Positions 36,518 through 50,600 of a DNA stretch of 64,000 nucleotides are shown in pieces (the first letter of the stretch is position 1; the number at the start of each line of letters is the position of its first letter). The notes below the pieces were generated by a model. The model was not told the DNA's origin, made no database searches, and saw nothing but the letters and a program-made list of their open reading frames with translations. The stretch spans positions 1,823,001 to 1,887,000 of the forward strand of contig NC_092670.1 of assembly GCF_964355755.1 (NCBI RefSeq). Direction: 5' to 3'. The DNA comes from Antedon mediterranea. Its lineage: Eukaryota > Echinodermata > Crinoidea > Comatulida > Antedonidae. The translations under genes were made by a program, and so were the position numbers.

Positions 36518-37607
36518 GGGTGTCACGAAAGCTCAGACCACGAAAGCTCAGACCCCCTAAGACCTAAGATCACGAAAGCTAAGACCCAACACCTAAGATT
36601 ACAAATATTTATCTTTCGCACCTGCCTTGTATTTTAACTCCCAACATTTATTCTGAATACCACACCTTAGAATTGGCACTTTCATGAAAAAGAATCACAT
36701 AAAAAGTAACAAATACATTTTTAAATTGATGATTTTACAGACGTTTTTCTCGCACACAAAATGACTAGCCTACACCGTACAGTAGGCCTACCCCATGGGC
36801 CATGTTCAATGTTTTTGTTTCTATGGAACGTCAAAAGAGCAAAAATTATATAGAGGGCTGAAAACTCTGTGGAGTCCATCTACAGTGTGGATGGAACAAT
36901 GTAAAATTAAAATTGTAATGATAATAGTATAATCATGCAAGTACGAAGAAATAAATACTGGCAAATAAATTTTAACTTAAAAGGTTTTTTGTTTCGTTTT
37001 CTTTCTGTTTTTATACTTGTACTATTATTGTTGCTCTTTTGGCGCTCCATAGAAACAAAAACATTGAACGGGGAGCTCGAGGAGTTACATTACAGTATAC
37101 AAAGAACGCGCGTACAAAGAAACACGCCTGTAAAATCATCAATTTAAAGGATTTATTTATTTGTTATGTGTTTCTCCTTCTGAAAGTACTTATAAGTCCT
37201 AATTTTAAAGTGTGGTGTTCAGGATAAAGTTAGTCAACAAATTATAATATTTGGAGTCAAAATACAAGAAAGGCAGGTGCGTAAGAAAAACATCCTCTGA
37301 AGCAACACAATGGAGTAAATATATACCAACAAACAACCCGTCAAGTTTGTTTGTTGTAAAGAAAAAATATACATTTACTCAACGGGCGAAAATAATGTGA
37401 GTTTATCTATGTTTTGCGGTAGTATTAAATTATATTTATGGTAATAAATGAAACCTACTGTGTTTAAAATTATGTATGGATAAACAAGTATTGTTTTTAA
37501 GCTGTAGTATATCTTAGTATTTGTAATCTTAGGTGTTGGGTCTTAGCTTTCGTGATCTTAGGTCTTAGGGGGTCTGAGCTTTCGTGGTCTGAGCTTTCGT
37601 GACACCC
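36518..37607. mobile_element. Non-autonomous foldback (MULE-like) DNA transposon
   Basis: A 1090-bp element with perfect 90-bp terminal inverted repeats (36518-36607 and 37518-37607), starting GGGTGTCACGAAAGCTCAGA. The flanking minisatellite supplies the same ACCATGCAGG on both sides (36508-36517 and 37608-37617), so the target duplication is 9-10 bp, as for Mutator-like elements. Each terminal repeat contains three CACGAAAGCT(C/A)AGAC subrepeats. A second, imperfect inverted pair lies inside (about 36803-36846 and 37029-37072). No transposase frame is present. Confidence 0.85.
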
Positions 37608-37755
37608 ACCATGCAGGTGATGGGTGAGAGAACAAGGGAGAACAATACGCAATACGGGCTGAAGAATGGTAGCCATACCATGTAGGTGATGGGTGAGAGA
37701 ACAAGGGAGAACAATACGCAATACGGGCTGAAGAATGGTAGCCATACCATGCAGG
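37608..37755. repeat. 69-bp minisatellite, right block
   Basis: Two further copies of the 69-bp unit resume directly after the foldback element, ending at ACCATGCAG near 37755. This shows the array was continuous before the insertion. Confidence 0.95.
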
Positions 37756-38642
37756 CACTGTGTTCTACTTATTTTGTAATGTCCAGAATAATTCATAACC
37801 GCTTATTCGCGTGAGGATAAATATAATAAGTTTTTGAAATTATATCTAATCACTTTTATTTATTTATTTTCAATCTTTCGACAATCAGAAACAAAAAAGT
37901 TGAACGGGGCTGTCGAGGTAAAGCAAAACTGTCACTACAAAAGATGTGCTTTAAACCCACGTCAACAATACATATCAACAAAAAAAAATTCAATACAAAA
38001 CATAAAAACAAATAAAATACACTGTGCAAAAATTATATTGGAGATAGATGTTGAATTGAAGAGATCATGTTAAATTGTTGTTCATTCGTTAAAATACATG
38101 GCTTACTTATTCCATGGAGTAAAGAATACTCCATGCTTATTCCATGGACCTATAATTCATAGGTTCTTGCTTTATTCCGTTATAGCATGGAGCTATTTAT
38201 AGAGGAAATTGCATTTGAAGGTATTTGTATGCTTAATTACCACCCGCCGCTTTGTTCATGAACATAAAACATTATCATAAACATCAATAAATTACGCCCT
38301 CTACAACTATAAAAAGGGAAAACCCCTTTAGGAGTACTCCACTTTACAAAGGTAAAATTGTTTTATAATTAGAACAATGAATCTCATTTTTTTAAACATA
38401 AACAAATAATCTAAAACAATTAGACAATATGCAATAATATAAATGTTTTGATTCAGTTTAATTTTGCATCTTAACATACAATTAGAAACTGAAACCTAAA
38501 TTTTAAAAACCTAACACAACTATTTACATAATGGAATGGTCCAACATTGAAGACGCTAAAAAAGAATATAAGTATTTCCTTGTTTCACTTCTTCTTCTTG
38601 CTGGTAGAATAGACATTTTTGTAGGCCTACTGTAGAATAGAA
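37756..38642. other. Upstream region of the canopy gene, no other gene seen
   Basis: AT-rich. A stretch near 37880-37930 (GAAACAAAAAAGTTGAACGG) resembles the interior of the foldback element near 37050. Palindromic TCCATGGA words occur at 38110-38150. The last few hundred bases should contain the canopy promoter. Confidence 0.45.
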
Positions 38643-41600
38643 ATGGCGAACAAGGGGCACGTTTTGATTTACTTGTCTGTTATTTTAAAGCTGGCTTTGA
38701 GTCAGAGCGACGACCCAACAAATCCTCATAGAGATCCGTCAAAATGTGAAGGTAAGAAATATTGGAAACAGGCTAATAAATAGTAGTAGGCTAGGGCCTA
38801 GCTAGCAAGCAGTTGTACAACTCTCCATACAGTACCACGCCTGGTGTAGCACAGTACTATTTAGCTTCCAATCTGACTATTCTGTTGATTTTGGATCATT
38901 ACTATGGGCTCTGGCCAAAAGCAATTATAATTATACCTACAATGTACATCTATCTATTTAATTGCACTAGGCCTAGGCTAGGCCTACTACCACCGCCGTG
39001 CAAAGGGCAGGCGCTAATATAAGGATCTGATGTACAGATTTAAATATTGTATATAGTTTATACTGTCACTGCACAGGTAGTTAAATTATTAACAACATAA
39101 AGTGGCCTTATACTTTATTTTAATCTGGTTATTAAAATAGAAAACATAATTTGGTTTCCAGATTTAATGATGAATAATAAATAATGTAATGTTTTAGTTT
39201 GATATTCTGTTTTTTAGATTTTCAATAATTGTTGAAAAATTCATTTCCTGTTTTGCAGTTTGTAAATATGTTGTTGACGAATTAGAGGGTAGCTTATCTG
39301 ACACCTCAAAAACTCATGAGGTTTTAAGAATAGGACACGAGTTTGATAAAGAAGCTAAAGAAATAAAGTACAGGCATTCGTAAGTACATTAACTATTTTT
39401 AGGGATGCTTCTATATATAGATTAATTAATTTAGTTTCAGCAATTTACTCTATAACCAAATTTTGGAGTCCCCTTACACATGAAATACATGTGATAAATA
39501 AAACAGTAAATACAGAAATGTCTGGCTTACAACTTTGAGGCATAATACATTATTAAATGCATACAAATCAATAAAGGAAATGAATAATGGATCCATTTTA
39601 TATACGAATAATGCATTTAATTATACATACAACATTAACCAATGATTGTTGTCTCAGCAAGAATTAATATGAGTACTGCATATATCTTAATGAATAATGC
39701 ATACATGTTAATGAGTACTACTGTATTAATAATACATACATGTTAATGAGTACTATGAACAATGCATGAACCAAGTACAGAGAAATATAATCACAAATTT
39801 AAGCTCAATTTCACAACAAGAAAGTATTACTTTAGATTCCTATGGAAAGCCAAACCCGCCAAAAATACATAATACATACCATCCACCAATAATTAATTCG
39901 TACAAAATTCAAACCATCCAATATTATCTCATGCAGTTCAATGAAAACTTAAACCATTCACCTAGTATCTACACCATCCAATATAATGTGTGACCATCTA
40001 TCACTAGCCCAAACGACAATACGCCGAACAAACTACCCATAACACAAACCATCTAAAGAATGTTGAGCCCAGGCAGCAATAATTGAATTAATCTAACGTT
40101 AATACAAGTATATATTAGTCAACTCATTTATCAACATTTCATGTAGTTCATGAACATTTCAAACAAAGCATCTTAATTATAGTTCATCGAATTATAATTC
40201 TAATACATTGCCTGTTTTATACACCGTTCGTCTGTTCAACAGTTGAAACAACTGTTTTGCACACGATACGCCCGTTCGTGAGTTCAAACCATGATATTTG
40301 AAGCATCGACTTTCCAAACAGCGATTTTTCGCACCGAACGTATTTTCTTGAGTTAAAGTGGTTGCATTTCAATCACTTACTTTTGATTGGCCAGTATTAC
40401 ACACCGTTCGCTTGTTCGTGATTTCAAACCATGATATTTGAAGCATCGACTTTCCAAACGGCGATTTTTCGCACCGAACGTATTTTCTTGAGTTAAAGTG
40501 GTTGCATTTCAATCACCTACTTTCGATTGGCCAGTATTACACACCGTTCGCTTGTTCGTGATTTAATGTGATAACATTTCATTCGACAACTTTTCAAACG
40601 TTAGCTTTTGGCTCCGCTTACGTATATATCAGTTGATATACTATTTTTTAATTTTCATACTTTCCATACATCAGTTTTGTACATCATTCGCATTTACGCA
40701 TGTAAAGTGTAGATATTCCACTCGACAAGTTTTAAAACGGTAGTTTTTGTTTTATTGTTTAATTGTAACTGTTGGCGCCGATTTTATATTGGGGTGGGGG
40801 GGGGGGGGAGGTGTTCGGTACTGAATGTGAACAGTACACATTTTTAAATATGGTACCTCTACATGTCCGGAAATTACACTCTCTCAAAAAAGGGTTTTTT
40901 TTTCCGTAGTGTGTAATATTAAATCAACCACAACCACAACCGTAAGATGAGAACATTTTAGGAACAATGGACATGTTATGCCCTGAAATTGTACTCATTA
41001 AAAATATTCCAGCTAGAATAAAATGTATAGTCCCCTCTCATATTCCCAAAAGTCTTTAACATGGCGTATGTTCCTATTGCTATTGCTTTGCAAGAAATCT
41101 GTCAAACACTTGAACAGTATGTGAATGGTAACATTGATAGAAATCTATTAATGCCACTCCCAATGCGACTGGAGGTTATTATCGAAACGATAATCGGGCA
41201 TGAAAATATCCGGTTAGAGGTAATCGATAATCTTGTAGCGAGTAAAAGAGCGATAGAAGAAGTCATTGGCCCAGGCCAGGTAGGAGACGAACATCCCACT
41301 ACGGACTCTGCCATGATTCACACTGGCAGACCAGGACGGGCAAGATTTGTGATCGGGCGTAGTCAGCTGCAGTTCTTTGTGGGTGCGTATTATTTTTAGG
41401 CCTCCTAGGTTTTGGGCCTAGGCCTATGTATCATTATCTACTTTAATTATTTCTTGTCTTTGGTAAAGTGGCTACCATCGAAGTAAGTAATTCATTCATT
41501 AAATTAAATTCGTGTTTCGGAAGCCATCTTCTTCTTGAAGAGAGTGGCAAACAGTCGTAACCAGCCGAGCCTTAAAAACAATTATTTTTTGTTTTTTACG

Positions 41601-44600
41601 CTCGGCTGATCATGGTTGTTTATCATCTTTGTAAGATAGTAGCACGAACATAGTGTGTTTAATACAAATTTAAAGTAGGCCTAACGACCTTTACTTTTAT
41701 GTGAAACAAATTTTGTAATTTAAATATTAATATATTGCATGACAAAAGGTAGGTAGGTTGCATGATAGGTAGGCCTACTGTATTATTTTTTTTTAAATTA
41801 TTATGAGGCTCTTGCAATAATAAGCATGTAGAGTCTTTTTTCTCTCGAAAATATTACCTTACAGTACAGTACTTTGAATTATTTCTTAGAATTTTCTAGC
41901 CAATATATTATCCAATTCCCATATAACAATTTAGTATTAATAATGAACAAAATTTGGTGTTTTTGTAAACCTAATATTTTACTTTCCGTTCAGTCTTCTC
42001 TCCATAGTCAGTTATTTTCATTTACTTCGTAGACAACAACTTTACTGTTCAGGACATGAGTAAAATGTTTTCTGTAAGTAAAAGAACGATAGAAAGGAGG
42101 CTACAAGAATACAACATGACAACAAGAAACTACACAGATATTTCTTCCGAGTTTCTAGACGCGCGTATTGGCATGATAACCATGAATTTTCCAAGATCAG
42201 GTAGGTATTTAAAATATACAGAATGGCTTGTTTTGTTACGCGACGGACTTTAGAATAGAAGAAGTACTCCTTCGACATGATAAGCATACAAAATAAGGAT
42301 TATTTTTTGAAAGGTTGGGTTAGATACGATGATCGCATCATTTATTGATGGGATGGGATTCTTTCTAAATGATAGAGAGTAGTACCACTGTTTGTAGCGG
42401 TAGCTATTTGCATAGTTTGCTTATTTGTTTTTCTTTATTCATCATTTCATCTTAACACTAGGACTTAAGTCAATTGAGGCTCATTTGATGAAAGACGGCA
42501 TACGAGTACGAAGAGAAGCATTGCGAGATTCTGTCAAAAGGGTTGATCCCGTTGGGCGTCATTTGCGGTCTCTGCGTTGCATACGCAGACGAGTTTATTC
42601 AGTGCCATCTCCGTTGGCTCTGTGGCACATAGACGGGAATCATAAACTAATAAAGTAGGTCTACACGTTTACGATATGTTATGATCAAAACAGATTCGTA
42701 GGCAACCCGACGCAGATATGAAAAATGATAATGTAAATGTAAGAAATTTACATTTTATGATACAATAACATAAAAGTATTTTCAGTTTCCTTTATAATTG
42801 TCGTATGTTTGATTCTACAGATGGAGGTGTGTGATTCATGGAGGTATTGATGGTTATAGTAGAGCGATAGTGTACCTAAAACTCAGTACAAATAACAGGG
42901 CATGCACGGTTCTAACTTGTTTCCAGGAAGCTGTCAGAAAATGGGGATTGCCGTCGAGGGTGAGAGCGGACAAGGGGATCGAAAATGTTGATGTGGCTCG
43001 CTTAATGTTGAACCACCCTTCTAGAGGACCAGGCAGAGGTAGTTTTATTACTGGAAAAAGTGTTCATAACAGCAGGATTGAAAGATTGTGGAGAGATGTA
43101 TTTGAGGCTGTTATATGTTCCTGGCGCACATTCTTTAGCAGTTTGGAAACCATGGGTTGTTTGGACCCAGATAACGAGGCGCATATTTTTATTTTACATT
43201 TCATTTATGTACCCATTATTAATAGTATGTTGATGGATTTCCAACTGATGTGGAACAACCACAAACTGCGGACCGAGCACAACAAAACCCCAAATCAATT
43301 GTTCATAATGGGTATACAAAATATTGCATCCGATGCAAGCATCATAGCGTCTGAGTACTTTGAAGCCATACCAGAGGTAACGTGGAGTTGTATAAATTAA
43401 AGTAATAAATAAAACCTTCATTTTATACGGTATTCTTGGATTTAGAATGTAAGGCGAACGGATGTTCGTATAATTTGTTTGTCGTAACAACTACGTTATT
43501 ATAAACCTGTAACAAAAACTGTTTTAAAAATAGTCTCCCCGACACACACATTATACGTGAGAAACTACTTGTATAGTTAGCCGTTACCGTACACATTTTA
43601 ATTTTACCGTGTCTTGTATGATCTACCTAATCTTCTTTCATTATTTTGGCTTATTGTAGGAAAGTGTTCAGCAGTATGGTATAGATCCAAACTCACCCCT
43701 TCCAGAAGAAAATGATGGTATAGTTGTCCCTGACACTGCCTGTCCAATGAATGATGAACAACTCTCTTTATTTAAGGATGAAATAGACAATGCGCTAAAT
43801 AATGCAGTTGATATTTGGGATGCAACTCCTTATTTACGAGGCTTAGATATTGTTTCTGAATTTTGATGAGTAATAATGACTATTGTGAATGTTTAAAATA
43901 GAAAATTATCATAATGCATATATTAATAATTTGGTTGGCATTTACACTTTAGTATTGGAAATCAGGCTGTGTGAATATCGATTGTTTTGAAAAACAACTT
44001 ATTCTCAAATGAATGTTAATGTTTTTATTAGTTAATTATATTAGGCCTAAAAATATCTGTGTAGATTGGGGATAGAGAGAGAGAGAGCATGTTGCACAAT
44101 TTTACTGATTGGTGTATTTAATGACTGCCTTAATTGTTAATTAACAACAAGTTTCTTTAATTGTTAAAGAAAAACGTTTATTGCCATTAAATTGAAAAGG
44201 TTATTATATGTCCTAAAATCAATACCGTAGTCAACATATGATTTGCTTTAACATTTTTTCTACTGATGTGTAAACTAAATATGTTTGTTGAAAATAATGT
44301 TGTACTTAATGTTTCAAGAACTGCCGACACTAAAATGTTTAGAATCAAATATTATATTTCATTTATTTAGATCTACCCTGTACAGGGGGTTTAAGAACTG
44401 GTATGCCTAATGTTTAAAACGGAAATAATATGAAAACGTATTAGCTCATAACAACCCTTTCAACCATCGCTCATCTTCTTCTGTCATATATCTTTCCGTT
44501 ATGTAAATACAAATTACCACCACTCTTTCTCAACGGTCACCTCCTCTATCCACTCTCCATGTCCTAAATTGAAGCATTATGGATTTTGCTCTGTGATTGA

Positions 44601-47600
44601 ACCAACCCATATCTACAGTAGAAAACTTTATTTAAAGTATGTCACTTGCTTTGTTCTGACCCACTTAGGTCTACACATTACCAAAAAACTGTTGAGAAAA
44701 TGCCAAATCATACATATTGAACAGTGTGTCTTTTGGCGGCAGACTGCATGTTAAACCTGGCCGTGGAAGTTGCATACTGTTAATACACGTGTTGGCAGAC
44801 GGGAGAAAAGAACCTGCTGTTTCTGTAAATACTATTTGTGGATGGAGAACAAAACCCAACACTGGTTCTTCATCCGTTCCGGTCACAAACTGCAACAGAT
44901 GACCAAGCGTCAGGTGACCTCTTCTACCACCTATGAAAAAGAGAGGTAAAAGTCAAAACAAATCAAGTCATAACAAAACCCTTTTAGCCATCGCATCAGT
45001 AAGTGACTTGGCTTAAATGCTTTGAATAGTTTTAACACTGCATGTTCTGATATGAATTAAAAGTAATGAGGTTTAAGAAAATTTGAAAAATGTCGGAGTA
45101 AAGCGAATTTATTTTGGTATGTTACGGTTATTGCTCTTTTTTGCCATTTTAGACACTGTTATTATATGGTTTGCGACGGCAACAACAAATACTTCACTTG
45201 TATAGCGGACACATCCACTACAAGTGTGCTCAATGCAATATTCCTTTATTGTTTGTTTATTGTTTTCCACACATAATAAACTTAAAGTTAAATTGTACTA
45301 AACAAAAAGTGACTTCAGAAATACACATAAATAAAAAAGGGTAAGTGTGTGGAAGCCAAAATAAGCTTGAGAACTTTAGGGCATGGCCACCGGTTAAAAT
45401 AAGGGTTTAAACAAATAATGGATTGCATTATGCTACAGTAGGGCAGAAAAAGGAAAATATACGAACAGACAGTCTGTGTTTTTCTATAACTTATAACTTA
45501 CTAGCAACCTCTCTGACGTAGTCCAGAAATTGGGCATATACAGAACTTTCAAATATCTTAGTGTTTGAGCCATCGCTGCCTTTAAAAGATGGCTTCAACA
45601 ATTCTTTCATCTTTTTTACAGATAATAGTGCTGCAGGGCTGGGTCGAAAAAGATGAACAAATGTTGGTATGTGACAACAAAGCTATAGAAAATAATTAGA
45701 TAAAATGGTAGACAAGTGAATTGAATTTACAATTTTCAGTTGATCATTGAACGCATTACATTATTGTTTCAAGCAGAGATGAAGCATTATAGTGATTGGA
45801 TCTGACGTATGCATATCATTGTGTTTTAGTTACTTATTTAAAGATATGGATCAGAAGCTTAAACTGGCAGTAACTGGTTTTGCGCTCTGTATATGTATAT
45901 TGTAGCAGTACTGTACGACATACCTGATATATCCCCAACTTTGCGAGTCCCTTTCTTAAATTGGTTATGCACTCAGAAGGAGCACTGCTGTTGACGAGTT
46001 CGTCGATAAGGTCACTGTGCATGAATTGTGGCAATTTGCCATTCTGGACGATACTCATAGCTGTTAAAAGATAACCATTTTTAAATACATTAAATCATTA
46101 TAACAGTACCGTACTAGTAAAAAGAAACAAAATAAAACATACGGTATAAGGCTATTAGGAACCAATTTGGTGAAAACAATTGTTGCATTTACACGCCACG
46201 TCACACGTCAAGGAACCTCAAATAGCACCGTGAATCGCGTGATTTTATTGTAAGTAGACATTGAAAACCTACCCATTATTATGCCGATGTAGTAATATTC
46301 CTCGGGAACGTGTTCTTTCATACCGTTATCAAAATAACCATCTTTTATTGCTCTTAAAGCCAACACAAAAAATTCTTTCCTCGGGCCGCCATAATCGGCT
46401 GCTCTCTGTGTGTAAGATATGAAATTACTGTATAGCAACACGGTTAACATCTCATTTTAACTAAAATGCTTTGAATATATTCGATTAGTTTTTACAAATT
46501 CAATTGTTTTTTTTTATTATCATTGTATTTCAAAAGGTTAATTTTATTTATTACAATAAAAATGTATTTAATATACCTCATCATAGAATTGCACTTCCAG
46601 TGTTTTGCGGTAGTCGGCCATATCCCTAATTTCCGAAAAAGCAGTTGCAAGCACATCTTCTCTATTAATCATAATAAAATTTGTTTCCCCTTCGATTACC
46701 TCTGCTTCATCTTCTATCTCTAGTGGTCTTCCTGAAACAATAGCTTTTTGGTAATAACGTAGCACTTCTACAGGATTCCCATTAATGTTGTGGGTATTGC
46801 AGTAATTCACGGTATCTTTGACAATTGTTTCAATAGTAGTAAGAGCAGGTTCTCGTTCGTTACGTTCTGGTTCGTTAACAAACTAAAAATAACAATTATT
46901 TTTGTAAATGATGATACTCATCAAAACCGAAAGCTATAGTACATACTCTTGCAATAATACATAACTTCTATTATAACATAGCTAGGTAGCTTATCTTTTT
47001 CACTGAAATCGCACTATGTTTAGTTTTTTAGTTCTAAAAGTTGTTTATATAATTATATTTAAATAATGAACTAGGAACTAGCTTCACAGACATTGAATGA
47101 GTAGTGCCTACGTACAATGTTTTCAACAATTTCTAAGTCTAAGTTCTGTTCTGTTCTGTTCTGTTCTAAGTTCTCGGAGGCCGGTATTGGTTCGGTGGCC
47201 GGTATTGTTTCGGTGGCCGGTACTTCATGTAGTCCCGGTTCCAGGTCACTGTCTGAACTTGAATCTTCGTTCTGGGGTTCAATAAGAGAAGATAATGTAC
47301 AGTAATATTGCGTGGTCGAGTGAAAAAAAAGTTGTTAGCCTAAATTATGATAGAAATATTCAAATTAAGCATTTTGTTATGTTAAAAATGTATTATACAA
47401 ATCAAATAAAAAAAGGAGAATATTGATAATATCTGAAAACCGGTAATTACCGGCAAGTCCGTATCGGGAAAATTGATTTTCAATTCTCGTTTCTGAAAAC
47501 TGAAACTGATTACCAATACTACTTTCTTCTCTTTCACAGGTAATTACCATGCAATATTTGATGTGCACTTTCATGTTCTTCATGGAAATGTTGGCCCTAC

Positions 47601-50600
47601 AATTTAAACATTTTTCTCGGGCTTCCACTAATGGTATTTCTGCCTCCGGTATATCCCGCTGCAATGGGCGAATGTATAATTTTCCAGAACCAAATGTTCT
47701 AAGGTCTTGAACTTTACATGGCCCGTAATGGACAACAATCAGTTTTTTGCGATCACCTGTTGTTATCTCAAACCCTCCGCAATTTGCAAGCAACGGAAAT
47801 GTTCTACAAAAACAAATTAAAAATAAATATGTAGAATTTTGTTCTCATTTGCAAACTGTCATAAGCATCATCATCATAGTTGATTATTTTCTCTTTAACA
47901 AACAGTATTTTGGCAAAATCACCACAGAAAACATTTCGATGTGAAAACATTAGAAAAATTATCTTACTTAAATACCAGGTTGCAAAAATCGTCTTGATTG
48001 CCTTCCGCTGGAAACACAATTTTCTTCTCGCCATAGCCGTTATCTTTCAGTTTTCGACGTTGGGCTACAGTAGGAACAGTTTCCATTTTGTGTTCCATGA
48101 GGCATACTAAAAATCTTGTCAATGTTCTTCCTAAAAAAGGATAAAATATCTTATAAAAACCATCTTTTATTAATAATCATTTCGGTCAATTAAGAAGATA
48201 AGACCTCCTTGTATTATTATTAGGCATGTTTTTTGGTTAAATAGCAAATTTTGTTACATGGGCTAATTGTTGGAGGTTAGCAAATATACAGATATGTTAG
48301 GAAATACATAACATCGTTATTCTTTTTATTATATGTTTAATAAAACTGTTAACATTTCAACTTTATATAAAAAACATACACCAATAAACCTGATTGGCAG
48401 TATTATCCGAACTCAACTATAACATGACGTAATAACTGTACCGACCTAAATACATTACACACGACAGCTTCTAAACTCTCATTGTGAAAATACAATTAAA
48501 ATTGATGCGATAAAACAATTAGCATCGTACCTTTTCCAGATGGTTTACTACTGGTACTGTTGTTGCTATGACCCCTGTTATATGGGGTTTGTCTCTGAAA
48601 TAATATTATATGTACACAGTGATAAAAACTCGTTCAAAATGTTAATTTTACTTGTAATACAAAAAATATATGATGTTTTACTGAACGGCCAGGTAAGTCT
48701 CCAACAAAATTAATAAAAATGTGATGGACAACATGTTAAAATGTGGCACCATTGTATTGAAAATTATTTAAACTGGATTGGTACAGGCGCGGAGCCACTT
48801 AATAAGCTATCTATCGGTACAATAGTAAACGATTCGGGTGCCAAGAAGAAGGGGGTTTAGTAACATGATGCAACTTACATAATTTCGATTGAACAGTCGT
48901 CTGTGTTCACTCGCAATACTTTGGTCTCTGCTAGGCGTACTGCTGGTGCTAGCACTGGAACTCAACGTAGATCTACTACTAGGCCTACTAGTACTAGCAG
49001 CATGACTAGTGGTTGTAGTAGTACTAAGCTCACTACTACTATTGGAAATGGTAGCAGACGAAGGAGTGTTTGTGATAGAATTTGCTAACCCCTGCAGCAC
49101 CTGCAAAACACTACGTAAATCATCTGACATACTGGATGATACCTGAAACGAATGAGTCCATACAACTTGTATTTACACTTTTTCACAATTTCACGTTAAT
49201 TTATCACATTTTAAGTTTATATACTAGAAAATCAATATTATTCCTAGAGCCTAGTAGGCCTATATGGTTTAGAGCTATTTGGCAAAATAAAAAATAATTG
49301 TTCAGTGGTAGGCTTCTGTACTATTATTATTATTAATAAATACAACCATTGATTAAAATATCGGTCTACGCACAATCGGAGGTTTATATATAATTTAATA
49401 TAAGTATGTGTAATAATAATAATATTATATTATAGGCCTAGCTAGGGCCTGGCCTAGCTGGATAATTCCTATAATTAGTAATTTCAGCTACAAAATCCAG
49501 GTTCCAATCCTGGTCACCACTCATGGCACTAATTGTAGCTTTTTATAAAATAATGATAATAATTCCAATATTAATAATTATTAGGCCTATGCCTAGTATT
49601 AGTATTGTAAGTAGGCCTAGGGCCTATATCATGCCTAGCCTGCTAGGCCTATCTAGGCCTATACAGAAAAGTATAACAATAACTTAAACCATCATCAATT
49701 TCACCTACAAAATCGATAAAACACAGAATTTAAAATAATAATAATAATAAAACAGGAAAACACTATTAAACATTATTATATTTATTTATCTACCTATCAT
49801 CAGTATACGTACGGTACGTACCTTTTTGGTCTTCCTGAGCTGAATCAATTCAAAAATCAGCATCAATGTGTGAAAAATGACGAACTACGCAGTTGAATAG
49901 CCCCCCATCCATAACAGCGTTGGGTTATTTAATGCATGATGAATAACAAATAATTATGATTTAATAACAAATACACATGTTTTTATTTAATCCATGATAA
50001 ATATTCGTAAAATATGTTTATTCGGATATTTATTAATTACGTCTCCACTATAGTCTATAAAACATAATGAATGTCATTATTTCAAAAAAAATAGGCCTAC
50101 CCCGTAAACAAATGGAAGCTTCTCAACAACAGTTAATTTATGCATCATATAGAGAGCACAGAGCAGAAAATGGCTCTAGGCCGGCCTCATCCTAGCAGCC
50201 GCCGCACAGGGGGAGAGAGAAGCACAACACCAGCTCTCTCTCTCTCCCCTGTCTCTCCCCCACAGGCGGGTGAGGTGGGTGTTACCCCGGGCCTAGTTGT
50301 GGGGCGTAAAATTGTAACAGGCCCACAAGCTAAATTATATTATTTCATTCTGGTTTTTTTTTCATTATTTAAGTTTGTGATAATGTGTGTAACCAGGGAG
50401 ATGTAAAATAAATTTATAAATTAGTTTACATCTCCCTGACCTGTGTGTGTAACGTAGGCCTAAGTAAGTGTCATACAGTCGTATTAGTTGACATTCACCC
50501 CCCGCCCCTCAATATTAAATCGGCGCCAACAGTTACAATTTAACAATAAAACAATAAATGTGCGAACAACTACCGTTTAAAACTTGTCGAGTGGAATATC

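Noticed and set aside
36054-36526. Long minus-strand open frames of 129-152 codons
   Set aside because: They come from the 69-bp minisatellite, whose length is divisible by three. Three frames are open at once and no domain is present.
49450-49525. tRNA-like words: TGGCCTAGCTGG (box A-like) and GGTTCCAATCC (box B-like) with a perfect 5-bp stem around the second
   Set aside because: The acceptor and anticodon stems do not pair, and box A falls inside a GGCCTAG-rich stretch that is common here. At most a degenerate tRNA-derived SINE.
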